A DNA stretch of 64,000 nt from Datisca glomerata (GCA_003255025.1 QANY01007467.1:124001-188000); one strand, 5' to 3'. Counted from the stretch's first letter, positions 1 through 11,396 are shown. The notes: generated by a model not told the origin, from the letters alone. Translations and numbers: made by a program.

Positions 1-1322
1 GAGGAAGAATTCTTACTTTAGAAAGAACATCAAAGCCTAAATGCTTACACAAATATAAGTGTTGGTTGTGCGTATCACATTTAAATATAATGTACAGAGC
101 ATATATTTTCAAGCTTTCCAGACCCATGTTCTTTTTATTCAAGCTTCAATGTTGTCAATCTTTTTCATCGTCGCTGGCTACAACTGTGGGGGCAGAATGG
201 ATGGCGTAGGGACGATTGAAGCTTTTGCTAGGATTTTCAAGATGATTGAAGGCGGCTGACAGCAATAAGTTTGAGAATAAGGTTTTTTGTGGAGATAGAT
301 GTGGGAAGACCGTTATACATATCTCAGTAAGAGAAAAATTAAATAACACAACCCTAAATTTGTAAATCTAACATGCAAAACATGAGGTGGCTTTGGACTG
401 GAGGAGGTGCTCTAGAGGCTTCGTCTGTGTTGTGGTTGGCTCGAACAAGGAAGGAGCTTATGAGACAATGGGAGAAAGAGAGTCAAGATGAGAGGAGATG
501 GGAGGAGATGAAAGTTGGCGTGATTTATCGGAGCTAGGTAATTTGGCTGGAGGTTGGAGGCTGGAGAGGATGTGTGCCAGATAATAATGGTTACTGGTTA
601 GGGTACTTTTGATTAGTCGATTTGGTTGTGAGAAGAATAGTCATATTATTTGGGCCTCTTTAATGAGTCTTGGGCCTTCCTCATGCAATGTCATTTGTGC
701 CTCTTTAATCTATAATATATATAAAATTATCAAAATTTGAGAAACATGTTTTGACATATTAATTCAAATATCTTTTTATCAATCCCAAATTACCCTTTAG
801 ATGGTACACACATGGCATGTCTCTATTGCCTATTTTTTATTAATATTGCTATATATGTATTTGTAAATTGTTTTTGACTCAAATTACATTAATGCGTGAT
901 TTCATTCAATTGATATGTATGATTACATAATTAGTGTATAACAGCCTCCTTTACAAAATGGCTGCGTTTGGTAGTTGAGGTTGTTCCTGTCCAGTTTCTG
1001 AGCAGTCTACATAATGCTGCTTGTGATGGCTCATTAGAGCTGCAACACTATCTGTCCTCGAAAACACTGGAGGATCTAAATGCCTTTATGTATATTGAGT
1101 TGCTGTTGTTCTGAACACATAACAAGCATCATGTTTTTCTATATTGAATGTTACATAATTAATCAAACGATTTTAGCAGTAAGTTTAAGTAAGCATCTAT
1201 GCATCACTTTAAATTGAAAATATTTTATTTGCTTAAGAATTAGTATGTTGAAGGATTTATTTGCTTAGAGATCTTTTGATGAGAGTTTCTCTAAATAGTT
1301 ATTTAATTTACACAGTAACAAA
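1..1322. other. Intergenic, no supported gene
   Basis: Only short frames are present, and none resembles a known family. The stretch lies upstream of the CACTA coding remnant and may hold its 5' part, but I could not find a left CACTACAAGAAA terminus here. A purine-rich patch at about 370-530 has no coding signature. Confidence 0.5.
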
Positions 1323-1541
1323 ATGAACAAGAGTTTGATAAAAAATCCTAATAGATTGTCCAATGAGTATATTGATGCTATTTCACAGTTTATGAGCGTG
1401 ATCAGTAATTATCTTAATGCACGGGGGAAAACTCATTGTCCATATAAAAAATATCTTAATTCAAGACAATTGTCTTTAATAAAAGTTAAAATACATTTGT
1501 GCCAATATGGAATACAATTGCCAATACCGCGAGCCTGTTAA
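1323..1541 (+). pseudogene. CACTA transposase-associated domain (N-terminal fragment)
   Basis: The 72-residue frame begins MNKSLIKNPNRLSNEYIDAI and continues with a GKTHCPYKKYLN block and a HLCQYGI block. This matches the plan of the plant transposase-associated domain (PF13963): an MDKSW-like start, an EY...F core, a CPCxxC block and an HLxxxGI end. Two of the expected cysteines in the CPCKKC block are Tyr here (CPYKKY), which suggests decay. The frame stops soon after HLCQYGI and nothing like the TNP2 catalytic domain follows. In active elements this domain begins the TNPD transposase. Identification is by motif pattern only. Confidence 0.7.
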
Positions 1542-1754
1542 TGTAAAATATTCATTCATTTCTTTTTAAATTTGCTTTAATTCATTTAGTAAGCAATATC
1601 ATGTTTAGGATCTTCTTTCATGCTGATCTTTATGCAGGTTAATGTCTCTGAAAGAAATACTCATCTTCCAAATCTAGATCCTGCTATAGGATCTTCTACT
1701 GATGAAGATGGTTCCCAAACAGATATATACACTTTGTAATAGTTCTTATTATAA

Positions 1755-3203
1755 TTGTTTCTTATTCTTTATTTTGTTGTAGGGGCTTCATCTTCTTCGA
1801 AGAGTGTGAGAAAGGTTCGTGAGCCAACAAGAGGGATTGAGCCAGAGAGGTTAGTGAGCCAGTTCAGAAAATTACCAATCGATACTCCTCCTCCCGGTGT
1901 TGTTAGACCTGTTGGAAAGTGGACCGTCCAATCCAACCTTAAGATTGGTGCCCTCGTACGACAATTCATACCACTTCAATATGAGGGTTGGTCCAATGTG
2001 CCTGAAGAATTTCTGGCAGTTATAATTGATAGGCTGCAGGTAATATTGATACATCTAGTTATTGTTATATTTTCTTTATTGTGTGACTGATAGTAAAAAA
2101 TTATTGCAGGTCTATTTTACTTTTGAATCGACCAGTAATGCGATGCTAGATTGGAATGTTTTACAACACACCTTTCAGTACTAAAAAAGGTTGGCATAAT
2201 GATACGGCTCATGAAAGATATGTGAGTCCTTCTAAAATATTTTCTGATTGATGCTCATTGTCTTGATAGTAGAGTCAGTCTCAATGTGTGTGTTAGCTTA
2301 TCACCTTATATTTGAGCATGCTAGATGATTTTTGAATACTTTCTGATTGATGATCTTTGTCTAAAGATAATAGTATTAATTTCAATGTGTGTGTGGGTGT
2401 AGAGGGGACTTATCACTTTGTATCTGAGCGTGCTAGATGATTTTTGAATATTTTCTGATTGATACTCCTTGTCTAAAGATAATAGTGTTAGTTTCAATGT
2501 GTGTGTAGGTGTGGGGGGAGGCTTATCATTTTGTATATGAGTGTGCTAGATGATTTTAGAATACATTCTAATTGATGCTCCTTGTCTAAAGATAATAGTG
2601 TTAGTTTCAATGTGTGTAATGGGTGTTTGGGGGGCTTATCACCTTGTATCCGAGCGTGTTGGATAATTTTTGAATATTTTCTGATTGATACTCGTTGTCT
2701 AAAGATAATAGTGTCAGTTTCAATGAGTGTTGGGGGGGAGGGGCTTATCACTTTGTATTTGAGCGTGTTAGATGATTTTTGAATATTTTCTAAGTGATGC
2801 TCATTGTCTAAAGATAATAGTGTTAGTTTTAAGTTGGGGGTTATTACTTTGAATCGGATTTTGCTGGATAGTTTTCAATACTTTTTGATTGATGAATATA
2901 TTTATCTTGAATTTGGTTTATTGTGATGTTACAGAGGAACGCATGTGGGCTTTACAGGATGAGCATATCGCAGAGGATGCCACACCTTGCTTTGAAGAAG
3001 AGATAGTTAAAGAAGTTCTCGGGCGAAATAAAGGTATTGGACATGGAACCCCACCCACATCTTCTAAGAAAAAGAGTCGAGTTGAAAATATAGAATTAAA
3101 AAAATAAATCAAGTCGATGGAGAGCCAACTACAAAGCTTACTCGCTTGGGCTCGTCAAAACAGTTTTCCACCTCCTGACGATGACTCAACAACAGAAACA
3201 TGA
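1755..3203 (+). pseudogene. Transposase_24-like CACTA second protein, split and frameshifted
   Basis: Exon-like block 1 (to about 2039) encodes a basic, Pro-rich stretch with PTRGIEPERL and FRKLPID followed by VGKWTVQSNLKIGALVRQFI, typical of plant Transposase_24/TNPA-type proteins. Block 2 (about 2933-3107) has EERMWALQDEHIAED and a LGRNKGIGHGTPP motif, also typical. After a stop at 3107 the C-terminus resumes in another frame at 3117 (MESQLQSLLAWARQN...) and ends with TGA at 3201-3203, so there is a frameshift near 3105. A tandem-repeat block occupies the space between the two parts, probably an intron. The protein would bind the subterminal repeats of its own element. The locus is almost certainly inactive. 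Confidence 0.7.
2239..2889 (+). repeat. Six-copy ~100-114 bp tandem repeat inside the CACTA element
   Basis: Copies begin near 2239, 2341, 2452, 2566, 2678 and 2787. Each carries the same landmarks in order: TTCTGATTGAT, a TTGTCTAAAGATAATAG block, TTTCAATGTGTGTG, a G-run, GGCTTATCACTTTGTAT and GTGCTAGATGATTTTTGAATA. Most length differences fall in the G-rich linker. The block sits between the two coding parts of the TNPA-like gene and behaves as an expanded intron minisatellite. Confidence 0.85.
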
Positions 3204-3458
3204 GTTTCATAATATTTGTTAAACTTTGTAGTTGTAACATCAAGCTTTAATTCTCTCTTTTCTATTTTTCTTTGAATACATTTGTAAACCAAATTCTGTA
3301 ATGAATTATGATTCGGGGATTTTGTAATGAACTGCTATACTGATGATTAATATATGTATTTTTTAGAAAAATATCGGGTTTGATAAATTTTATGATGATA
3401 TTAATTGCTATTACATGTGTATATGAAAACTAAAAAATTCAGCATTTTATAATGTAAA

Positions 3459-3868
3459 ATTTGGTCGCAAAAAATATTTTGCGACAAAAAAAAATTGGTC
3501 GCAAAAGAGTTTAGGCGACGAAGAGAAAATATTGGTTGCAAAATATTTTTGCGACAAAACTTTTTTTGGTCACAAAAGCTTTTTGTGACGAATAGAAATA
3601 TTAGTCGCAAAAAGATTTTTGCGATGAAATTTTTTTGGTCTTTGAAATTTTTTTTGCGACCAACTTTTAATTGGTCGCGAAAGTTTTTTGTGATCAGTTT
3701 TTTAATCGCTAAAAACTAACGCAACGAGATTCATATTTCATCGCAAACGACTTTTACTGACGAAGCAAAAACGAAGAACATAAGTTCGTCGCGTTAGACC
3801 TTTCGCGACCAATTATTGGAGATTTAGCGACTAAAATATTAGTCGCTAAAACCCCTGTTTCTTGTAGT
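3459..3868. repeat. CACTA subterminal repeat array and right terminus
   Basis: Short units built on GGTCGCAAAA and its complement TTTTGCGACC recur in both orientations from 3459. They end in an inverted pair (TTTAGCGACTAA ... TTAGTCGCTAAA) just inside the terminal TTTCTTGTAGT. Arrays of this kind bind the TNPA-type protein in CACTA elements. The outermost base, expected to be G on this strand, is T at 3869. Confidence 0.75.
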
Positions 3869-4455
3869 TATTGCCAATGCTATTAATTTCTCATTTATTT
3901 TGACCTTTCATAGCCTAATCACATTCCTCCAGTTTCTCTATGTTATTATACTTTTATTCTCACGTGCTATAAGTTTTGTATAACCAACTCCTAACCTATC
4001 TATATCAAGAAGTGCTTTGCCCTAATAAAGCAATAGCTATATTGGAGAAACTACTTGGCTTGCTCTTTGAATTTGGTAAAATTTAGGCTTGGGCAAGCAA
4101 GAGGAACGTCGAAAGCAATGAGAGAGTGTGTGACTTTGCAAGATGACAAATGATTTACTCATATTGCTAGTTTACAAAGAGACTATTCACTGAGATATGT
4201 GAAACATGTTTTCTAGACTCTAGAATTGTTTTTCATTTCTTACACCAAACTTCTATTTTTCACCCTAATATGATGATAAAATTTTGAAAAGAGTACAGAT
4301 AATATCAATCATTATCATTTTCCAATGTTGATATAACTCAACAAAATATGTTCATCTATAAGTACATAGGAAGGGAGAAGGGAATGAGAGATTACAGATT
4401 TGCCAAAAAAATAGATTATTGACATTATTTTATTGTCTCTTTATCTGACGTTAAT

Positions 4456-4485
4456 CATGTGCAACGCATGTTCTGAAAAGCTAGT
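4456..4485 (+). mobile_element. Possible decayed Helitron 3' end
   Basis: The string CATGTGCAACGCATG is followed after ten bases by CTAGT (4481-4485). It resembles the better-preserved end at 5001-5026: a GTGCAAxGCA hairpin core, then a short AT-rich spacer and CTAGT. The stem is imperfect and the following base is A rather than the T expected at a Helitron target. Confidence 0.35.
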
Positions 4486-4990
4486 AATACTAAATCGCTA
4501 GAGCCTCCAACTATATAAGATCAAATTCTATAGTATGAATGGGAAACTTTTCCTTCAACGATTGTATATCTTCCGAACTAAAACAAATAGCTTTGGATAA
4601 AGAAATTGAACAATTTCTTTAGTCCTCACCGAATTGAAAGTTTTCTAACGGATTGAAAAATTATCATTCTTTTATTCTATTTTTTAATAACGTGAATAGC
4701 CTCTTAATTTCATGCAATGAGTTTTTTAATATACACAACTTAATGTTTTTAGCGCTATTGTTAGTTGTTACACGTAAAAATAGTATATTAGCTCTCATCA
4801 TTTATATACAAATCTTAAATTCTTCTTCAAATTAACAATTTTTTGTTTGTTATTTACAGAGAACAAGAATGATGAAAAGATATTCAATAATAACATGATG
4901 ATGCATAAATCTTTAAGGCTCTAGATTACCAAAAATAATATTTAATATTGCTTTTTAAATGATCATTCTAAATCATGTTTTATAAATTGT

Positions 4991-5026
4991 AGAATCACGT
5001 GCAAAGCACACGATTCATCTACTAGT
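4991..5026 (+). mobile_element. Helitron 3' terminus
   Basis: A GTGC-AAA-GCAC hairpin (5000-5009) is followed by a short spacer and CTAGT at 5022-5026, with T as the next base. That is the standard Helitron 3' layout: hairpin about ten bases from CTRRT, inserted between A and T. The body lies to the left. Its 5' TC end could not be fixed, and no Rep/helicase coding sequence is visible, so this would be a non-autonomous element. Confidence 0.6.
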
Positions 5027-6197
5027 TGGACTAAAAGCCACAGGGCTTGGTCTCTAGTCTACAGACGCTGGGGTTCATTAACTTAACAGGATTAAAATAC
5101 ATACAACAACTCAAAACCTAACCAGTTCCATAGTCCATCTCGAATTCCAGAGCCGAATTATAAAAGATATAAAATCTTTAATATTATATAAATAATTGTT
5201 AGCCACATGCCCGGAATGTTGTCTTGTCTACATAACATGAGGGTAGAGAGAGCCACTGAATCGGACAGATTGGTGTAGGCCTCCTAATGGGAAAACTTTC
5301 AATATGATTGAGTCTTCATTGTTTTTTCCTATAATCTATTCACACACACTATCTGGGAATTTCTTCTCACATAAAGAAATAAAAAGCAGCCAGACTGAAA
5401 TAGAGAAAAACAAGCATAAACAAAAACAAAAAAAAGTAGACAGACTGACATTTTTTTATTACGGACAGGCTGACATTTTCCAATATGAAAAGTAATGTGG
5501 AATTCTTCTTCGTTTATTCAATCAACAAGAAAACATGTGCTCTTAAAGATGTGGATTCTATGCAGTTGTTTCGGAACAGCAGAGAAAAAGTTATATTTTA
5601 GTTGTCCAATTTGATCTTCAAAATCCAGAACTGCTAACTAAAAAGAAAATAGTGTACAAAGATGGTGAAATTAATTGAGACGCACAAGATTTTTCAGAAA
5701 ATTGTGGACGCCAAAGAAAGGAAAAAAAGACTTGGTCCATGTCACATATCATGAATGCAACAAGAGATTGAAATTGATTTGTGCGGTTGATTTCTTATTT
5801 CATAAGAACCATCGAATTGCTGTCCATTTTTAACCTCCCAAATAAAAGTCACTCAATGTTATCATGTATTTCTGGTTGATACACGATAGCTTGTTCTTGT
5901 CTGTATCAAAAGGACTCGCTTGAACGTTTCTTAGAAACCTCTGGAGATTTAGAAAGAAAGGGGAAGTGTTCGCGTAGCTGGTTATCCAATACACAATCGC
6001 CTGTTCTTGTCTATCAAAAACTTGTGTGCGTCTTCTCCTTGGTGCTCTCATTATCTTCGAATTTGGACATTCTCCGTTGGTTGCAACTTCACAGAGGCCC
6101 ATGTTGGTCTGATCATAATTTGAATGCATCTTTCATAATTATAATATTCAAAATTAATCTTTTAATTAATATCTATATCTATATATACATCTATCTA
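5027..6197. other. Intergenic, no supported gene
   Basis: An open frame of 99 codons on the minus strand (5830-6129) resembles no family I recognise. Within it the sequence CTTGTTCTTGTCT...ATCAAAA occurs twice, near 5890 and 6003, which suggests a small internal duplication rather than a gene. A CTAT-rich microsatellite lies at about 6168-6205. Confidence 0.4.
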
Positions 6198-6216
6198 TCT
6201 ACTATATTAAAAGAAT
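6198..6216 (+). mobile_element. Helitron-like 5' terminus
   Basis: TCTACTATATTAAAAG preceded by A matches the 5' end typical of plant Helitrons (TC followed by TCTACTATATTAAA-type sequence, insertion between A and T). No matching plus-strand 3' end was found downstream, so the element may be truncated or have decayed. Confidence 0.5.
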
Positions 6217-6871
6217 CTTAAATAAGAGAAACTTTTGATTTCTCATTTCACCTTTTAGAACCTCCTAAAATATAGTACAATTTAGGTATTTCACTCTTTT
6301 TTTCATTTAATTCATATAATGAAATTATATTTTTTTATTTAATGATAATTTGTTTTTATGTTGTTAGTAGAATTAAATTGTATAATAATATTATGTAGTA
6401 AAAAAGTAATATATGTCAAAATAAAATTCGAGATCATTGTTACAATAAATTCTTTCAAGTCAATAATAATATTTTATTATAAATTTATAAGTTAATGTTG
6501 TAATACTTATGATATTGGGAACATAAAAAATTATATAAATGAATTTATAAAAAATACATTAATATAATTTTGTATAAAAAGTATATTTTAATATGATAAT
6601 CATTTATTATGAATACGGCAAATTGATGGAATAATTTTTGTTCTATATGGTGTAAAGAGCAATGTTATATAATACAATTTAAAGATTATAAATAAATTAA
6701 TATTTTTGAAGATTCTTAAAAATATTTAATATTAATTTCAAATCATAATATTTGTTTTAAATTATTTTTACATGTGCCAAGTACATACTTTCCACTAACT
6801 TTATGTAAAATAAAATATAGGAGATTAAATAAAACTCAATGGTCCGATCATTGTATAACCTATTTTTGAAC

Positions 6872-6897
6872 ACTAGTTGAATACCCGTGGTGTACGG
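6872..6897 (-). mobile_element. Helitron-like 3' terminus on the minus strand
   Basis: Read on the minus strand this is CCGT-ACACC-ACGG (hairpin), then GTATTCAA and CTAGT. The terminal ...ACGGGTATTCAACTAGT is very like common plant Helitron ends. The body would extend rightward into 6.9-7.5 kb. The next minus-strand base is G rather than T, so the edge may be mutated. Confidence 0.5.
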
Positions 6898-7916
6898 AGC
6901 CTAATAATTTTAACTTTGAATTGATAAACATAAAATATTATGATACAACACTTTAAATGAGAAAAAAAATCAAAATTGAAGCTCAATTTTAATACTTTGA
7001 GTTGTAGTCTTTCGGGGAAAACATAAATCCAATTTCATCATATTTAATTTGGCTACTTTTGTATTTATCCTATAAACATATTATTTATTTGCAATAATAT
7101 CCATTATATTTTCTTAAAAATTTACTAAGCGAATGGAAACACTCGACATTTTTGTCATAGAATTTGAATATGATTAACAATGACAGACAATTAAAAGTAA
7201 CTGACAATTTATTACAAAAAAAAATAATATAAGAATATGGGATCATTTTATCTTTGATATTCTACGTTGAAGTACATAGTTCAATCCCCTCTCTTTATCT
7301 TCGCGCGTTCATCATAGAGCTCTAACTGATCAAGATATCAACGTTTTTCCAAGTTAATATAATAACAATTTATTGGTCTAACAACAGAGAGTCACTCGTG
7401 GCTAATTGCCTTGACCATTATAGGCTGGGAGTTGTTTTAGGGAAAAGAAAAGCGAAATGCTAAAGGACGTTATAGTTACATGCAAAGAAATTTGAAATCA
7501 CAATTTTCTAAGCTAATTATGAAATGTAAGGATTGTAATTTGTTGATGTCAAAATCTCAACATTACATGTGTCCTCCGATGATTGACTGTAAACCTGCTT
7601 ACCACAGATGAAAGAGCCCAAACAACAAAGATGAATGGGAGTGGTTGCCTCGGCTAAGGGTCTTCGATAAATAAGTCATAAGTGTAGAAGTATTTTTATT
7701 ACAGAGGTTCTGAAAGTCTTAAGTGAGCTTACCTTTTGCTTGGGTTGGAGAGGGTATTTATACCTGAGGTCTCACCTTGGCGAGACGTGTGGGAGAAGCT
7801 CAAATGATGTGACATTTTACTCCTATGAGAAAGTAGGGGGTGACATTTAATGCATTTATTTTTCGAGCTGACGTAAATGAGACGGTATTTAATATTGATG
7901 TACATCGATATTTTTT
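6898..7916. other. AT-rich spacer; possible LTR remnant at about 7557-7870
   Basis: No gene is visible. The part from about 7557 has a mix of features seen in LTRs (a TATA-like GGGTATTTATACC at about 7754, a compositional shift from its neighbours, position directly before a retrotransposon gag). I could not find a second copy to prove it. Confidence 0.3.
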
Positions 7917-8945
7917 ATGTTAGAGATGAAGCGTATCAAAACCTCTCTGAGAGATATGATAGTAGACTTTCGTCTCCCTTACCCATGTGAGCTAGCCATG
8001 AAGCCATACCCATCCGACTACGTACCCTCAAAATTCTGTAAGTATAACGAGAAGAACATATGTGCTAGGGAGCATATTATACGTTTCATTGATGAATTGG
8101 GCTCGCACGAATGTGACGAGTCCATGAGGCTAAAAGAGTTTTCGAAATCACTAACTGAGTGGGCATACACATGGTACATTAATCTAGCGCCAGGATCAGT
8201 TTTAACATGGTCCCATATGGTTTCTGCCTTCATGATAAAGTTTTTTGTGTCTAAGGAAAAGATGAGCATTCTCGAGTTGGGGCGTGAGCGTAAAAAGAAA
8301 GATGAGGACCTGATGACTTACGTCAGACGATTCAAAGACAAAGCATTGGATTGCCAGGACGAGTGGAAGGAGGAAGACTTGGTGAAGATGTGCATTTGCG
8401 GAATGGTGAATGAGCATAGAGCGCATTTGGAGAATTTCGACATCCCCACTTTCGCACACCTCCATGTAGCTGCTCAACGCACCAACACTTCGGTGTCCAG
8501 GCCAAAGGTTACGGAGCAGGGTGAGCGCAGGGGGCTAGCAAGGTGAGTGCCATGGTAGCCATGGCACAACCCCAAGGACGAGGTACAAAACGGGACAAAA
8601 GTGAAAAGGGATGATCCACCAAATTTTCCCTGCTCCATGGATAAGGTGGAAGCGTTGTTGGATGCTTAGGTCAAGGATAAGGTCGTGTGGAGACCTTGGG
8701 TGGAAAACTTGCCCACCAGAGAAGAAATGAAATCACCTCGATATTGCCGCTTCCACCCGAGTTACCACTCACGCAACCGAAGATTGTAAAACTTTGAGGC
8801 GGATTTTCCACGACAAGCTCCAAAAAGGGGAGATCATTAACGTGGACATAGAAGTTGGGGAGAACCAGCCTTCCCCCTACACGCTACATGACCATTATGG
8901 CAGGAAGTGGCTGATATATTACAAAACTCGAGGAGGGGTACGTTA
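7917..8945 (+). pseudogene. Ty3/Gypsy retrotransposon gag, broken
   Basis: The 209-residue frame to 8546 carries the retrotransposon gag domain (PF03732 pattern): REHIIRFIDEL, the conserved SLTEWAYTWYINLAPGSVLTW stretch (E-A--WY--L----I-SW in the family), F..KFFVSKEK, a run of basic residues, then MTYVRRFKDKALDC. After the stop at 8546 further gag sequence can be read in shifted frames up to about 8945, including a YCRFH...CKTL-like element and HYGRKWLIYYKTRGG, which usually lies near the protease boundary. No protease, RT or integrase follows; tandem repeats come instead. The element is dead and internally deleted. Gag would form the virus-like particle. Confidence 0.75.
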
Positions 8946-9252
8946 AGTATAAAGGCAATCATGTGTTGTAAGGTCCAAAGATTATGTACTCGAAGTCACA
9001 ATAAGCATGTTTATTTATGAAATGCATAAATATGGCAGGAAGTGTCTATGTGCATGCTTGTACGAATAGAAAGGGCCACATGAGACCACCTCTATTGCTG
9101 ATAGTAGATGGGATGACCCTCAAACGCTTCAAGTCGTACCGACGATGTTCAACTTTAAGTGCCTAAAAAACTATCATGTTTCGCATTGTAATTTTTACTT
9201 CAACTTTTGTGATTGTCAAAATTGCCAAAAAAAACTTATAACAGGTCTGTCA

Positions 9253-9585
9253 TCCTGAAATGCGTGTAAGACGTTTCAGCGAAATTAGTACCTAGAACAT
9301 CTTTGAGACGTTTCAATAAAGATTGATCCTGGAATGCTTTTAAGACATTTCAGCGAAAGTTGTTCCTGGAATGCAATTAAGACGTTTCGGCAAAGATTAT
9401 TCCTGAAACGTGTCTAAAATATTTTGGTAGAGTTTGCTCCAGAAATACGCGTAAGATGTTTCAGCGAAGTTTGTTCCTGAAGCGCACTTAAGACGTTTCA
9501 GCAAAGCTTGTTCCTGGAAAGCGTTTAAGACATTTCAGTAATTTTTTTTCCTTAAATGCAATAGAAACATTTCTGCAAAAGTAGT
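9253..9585 (+). repeat. Tandem array of nine 37-bp units
   Basis: Nine contiguous units fit a strict 37-bp period from 9253 to 9585. The consensus reads approximately TCCTGGAATGCNTTTAAGAC followed by GTTTCAGCGAAAGTTGT. Units differ by scattered substitutions but hardly by length. The array lies downstream of the broken gag and probably belongs to the non-coding part of the same Gypsy element. Confidence 0.85.
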
Positions 9586-10589
9586 TGGGTGAAACTTAGC
9601 CACTGTAGCAAATCCCTTTAAATCGGAACTTGACCGTCATAACGTGGTTGAAATACACAAGTTGTTTTAACTGCTTACTTCGCTCGTTACAACGGAATAT
9701 GACTGTTGTCGTGTAGATTAAATCTAACTTGGAGATTTATTATGAATATGCTCGTGTTAAAAGTCGTATGTAAGAGTGACATATGTGCGAAGTAGGGACA
9801 CATGATAATGGGGCATGATAACGGTTCGAAGTAGGAACAAATGAGCATGTCAAATGAAAATTCAAAGTATGAACTGATGCATGATAAAATCTGAAGTATG
9901 GATGGGTACATAACCATTTAAGCATGACCATTACGGATAGTCCAATATGCACACGCCTCCTTAGGCAACTTGATTATATTTTTTTGAGTATGTGTGCGCC
10001 TTCTTAGGTAGTATCATGCAAGTTCCTACGCATATGCGCTTTCACAAGTCAAATCATCTACTGACAACACTCCAACATGTGCACCTGCCTCCGGGCCATT
10101 TCTTGATGAACTTTGCCCAGGTTAGTTATCTCAATATCAGAAAGTCATGGTATGTTTGTTCATGATTCTAATGAATTATCTACAATAATGATTATAAACA
10201 CATCATTGAACTACATCTGTCATATACGAGCATGATGTAGGTATAAAAAAAAATATTGACGGACTATATTAACTTATCATGATACTTTGATATTTGGCCA
10301 CACAGTATGAACATACAAATGGTGCATATATTACCATGTATATTCGCTCATCATGATACTTTGGTATGCATGCTAACATTGAACTTCAGGTTGTGCACGC
10401 TAGTGCGTGTATTTTCTTCAGCCTATTCGTTTAGTTAACAACCCAAGGTTTCAGTGAACACTTTTGATGAGGTGGCATTTTTTTTAAAAATGTAAGTATT
10501 TCTCTAGAGACTTTTTGCTTCAAAGTGAAGTGCAAAAAATGAAAATAAGAGAATGATCTTGGCCGGCTATCTTTATAGAGGAGGAGAGC
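9586..10589. other. Non-coding, probably retrotransposon-derived
   Basis: No gene is visible. At about 9785-9915 there is a loose repetition of GAAGTAGGGACACATGATAA-like phrases (GAAGTAGG, CGAAGTAGGAAC, AAAGTATGAAC, GAAGTATGGATGG). This continues the impression of decayed tandem repeats between the 37-bp array and the GC-rich repeats. Confidence 0.4.
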
Positions 10590-11120
10590 TCCCATGCCAC
10601 GTCCCTTCCAAGGAGGGGCTGTGGCGTCTCCTCCAAGGGAGGACGAGACGCAGCGTAACGTCCATTGGACGAGGCGAGACACAGCAACTCGAGGCGAGAC
10701 ACAGCACCTCGTTCGAGGCGTTGTCGCGCATCTGAACGAGATGATGTCACGTGCATCAGTGAGACACAACACCTCATTGGAGGCGCCAACGCGCCTCTGA
10801 ACGAGATGATGTCACGTGCATCAGTGAGACACAACACCTCATTGGAGGCGCCAACGCGCCTCTGAACGAGACACAAACGTGCCTCTAAACAAGGCGCTAA
10901 CACATCTCTGAATGGCGTTCTCACGTGCCTCATTCAAAGCGCGCCTCTGAATGAGCTGTTCTTGCAGCACCTTGTTCGAGGTCCTGTCACGCCTCGTTCG
11001 AGGTGATGTGACACGCCTTTGAGTAAGGCGTTCTCACACACCTCATTAAAGGTATTGGGACATACCTCGACTTGAGCGAGGTGTTGACACGCACCTCGTT
11101 CAAGGTACAATGAAACTGCG
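10590..11120. repeat. GC-rich degenerate repeat block (CTCGTTCGAGGCG-type)
   Basis: Many variants of CCTCGTTCGAGGCG, GCGCCTCTGAACGAG and TCACGTGCCTCATT recur in both orientations. The block is strikingly GC-rich for this window. Open frames of 60-137 codons exist on both strands, but they are by-products of the repeats and resemble no protein. Confidence 0.7.
10731..10860 (+). repeat. Exact 65-bp tandem duplication
   Basis: Bases 10731-10795 and 10796-10860 are identical over 65 bp, starting TCTGAACGAGATGATGTCAC and ending GCCAACGCGCC. Identity without substitutions inside an otherwise decayed block points to a recent duplication. Confidence 0.95.
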
Positions 11121-11396
11121 GGGACTTCCCCAAAACGCATCTACTTGTAAATTATGGCAGATCTAAATTTATATAATTTGATGTCCGCTGTTATCAGAGA
11201 CAAAAAAGACGTCTATCCCACGAACAAGTATGAAAGACGCATGTTATCAGAGTATATGTTCAAGCTTGATTGTTGTGCCCTCAACCTTGAATAGAGGGCT
11301 AATGTAAATAGTGAACCATGTCGTTAAGAATAACGTGTCAAAGAGAACACGCGGCTTCTGAAGACAGGTCCATGTGGCACTTACATGGAATAACGT

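Larger units (their letters stand above)
1323..3868 (+). mobile_element. Decayed CACTA (En/Spm) DNA transposon, right part
   Basis: Three signals share one strand and the expected order: a transposase-associated domain (1323-1541), a Transposase_24-like protein (1755-3203), and a subterminal repeat array ending in TTTCTTGTAGT at 3858-3868. The last of these is the reverse complement of the CACTACAAGAAA terminus with its final base changed. The catalytic TNP2 core that should lie between the two coding blocks is missing, so this is an internally deleted, non-autonomous relic. The left end was not found and may lie before 1323 or outside the window. Confidence 0.75.

Noticed and set aside
5830..6129. 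Minus-strand open frame of 99 codons
   Set aside because: No recognisable domain, part of it is a small internal duplication, and it lies among Helitron-like ends.
9253..9585. CRISPR-like regular repeats
   Set aside because: The units are contiguous with no unique spacers, and the genome is a plant's; this is an ordinary tandem repeat.
10431..10933. Overlapping open frames of 113 and 137 codons in the GC-rich block
   Set aside because: They arise from repeats lacking stops in several frames and resemble no protein.
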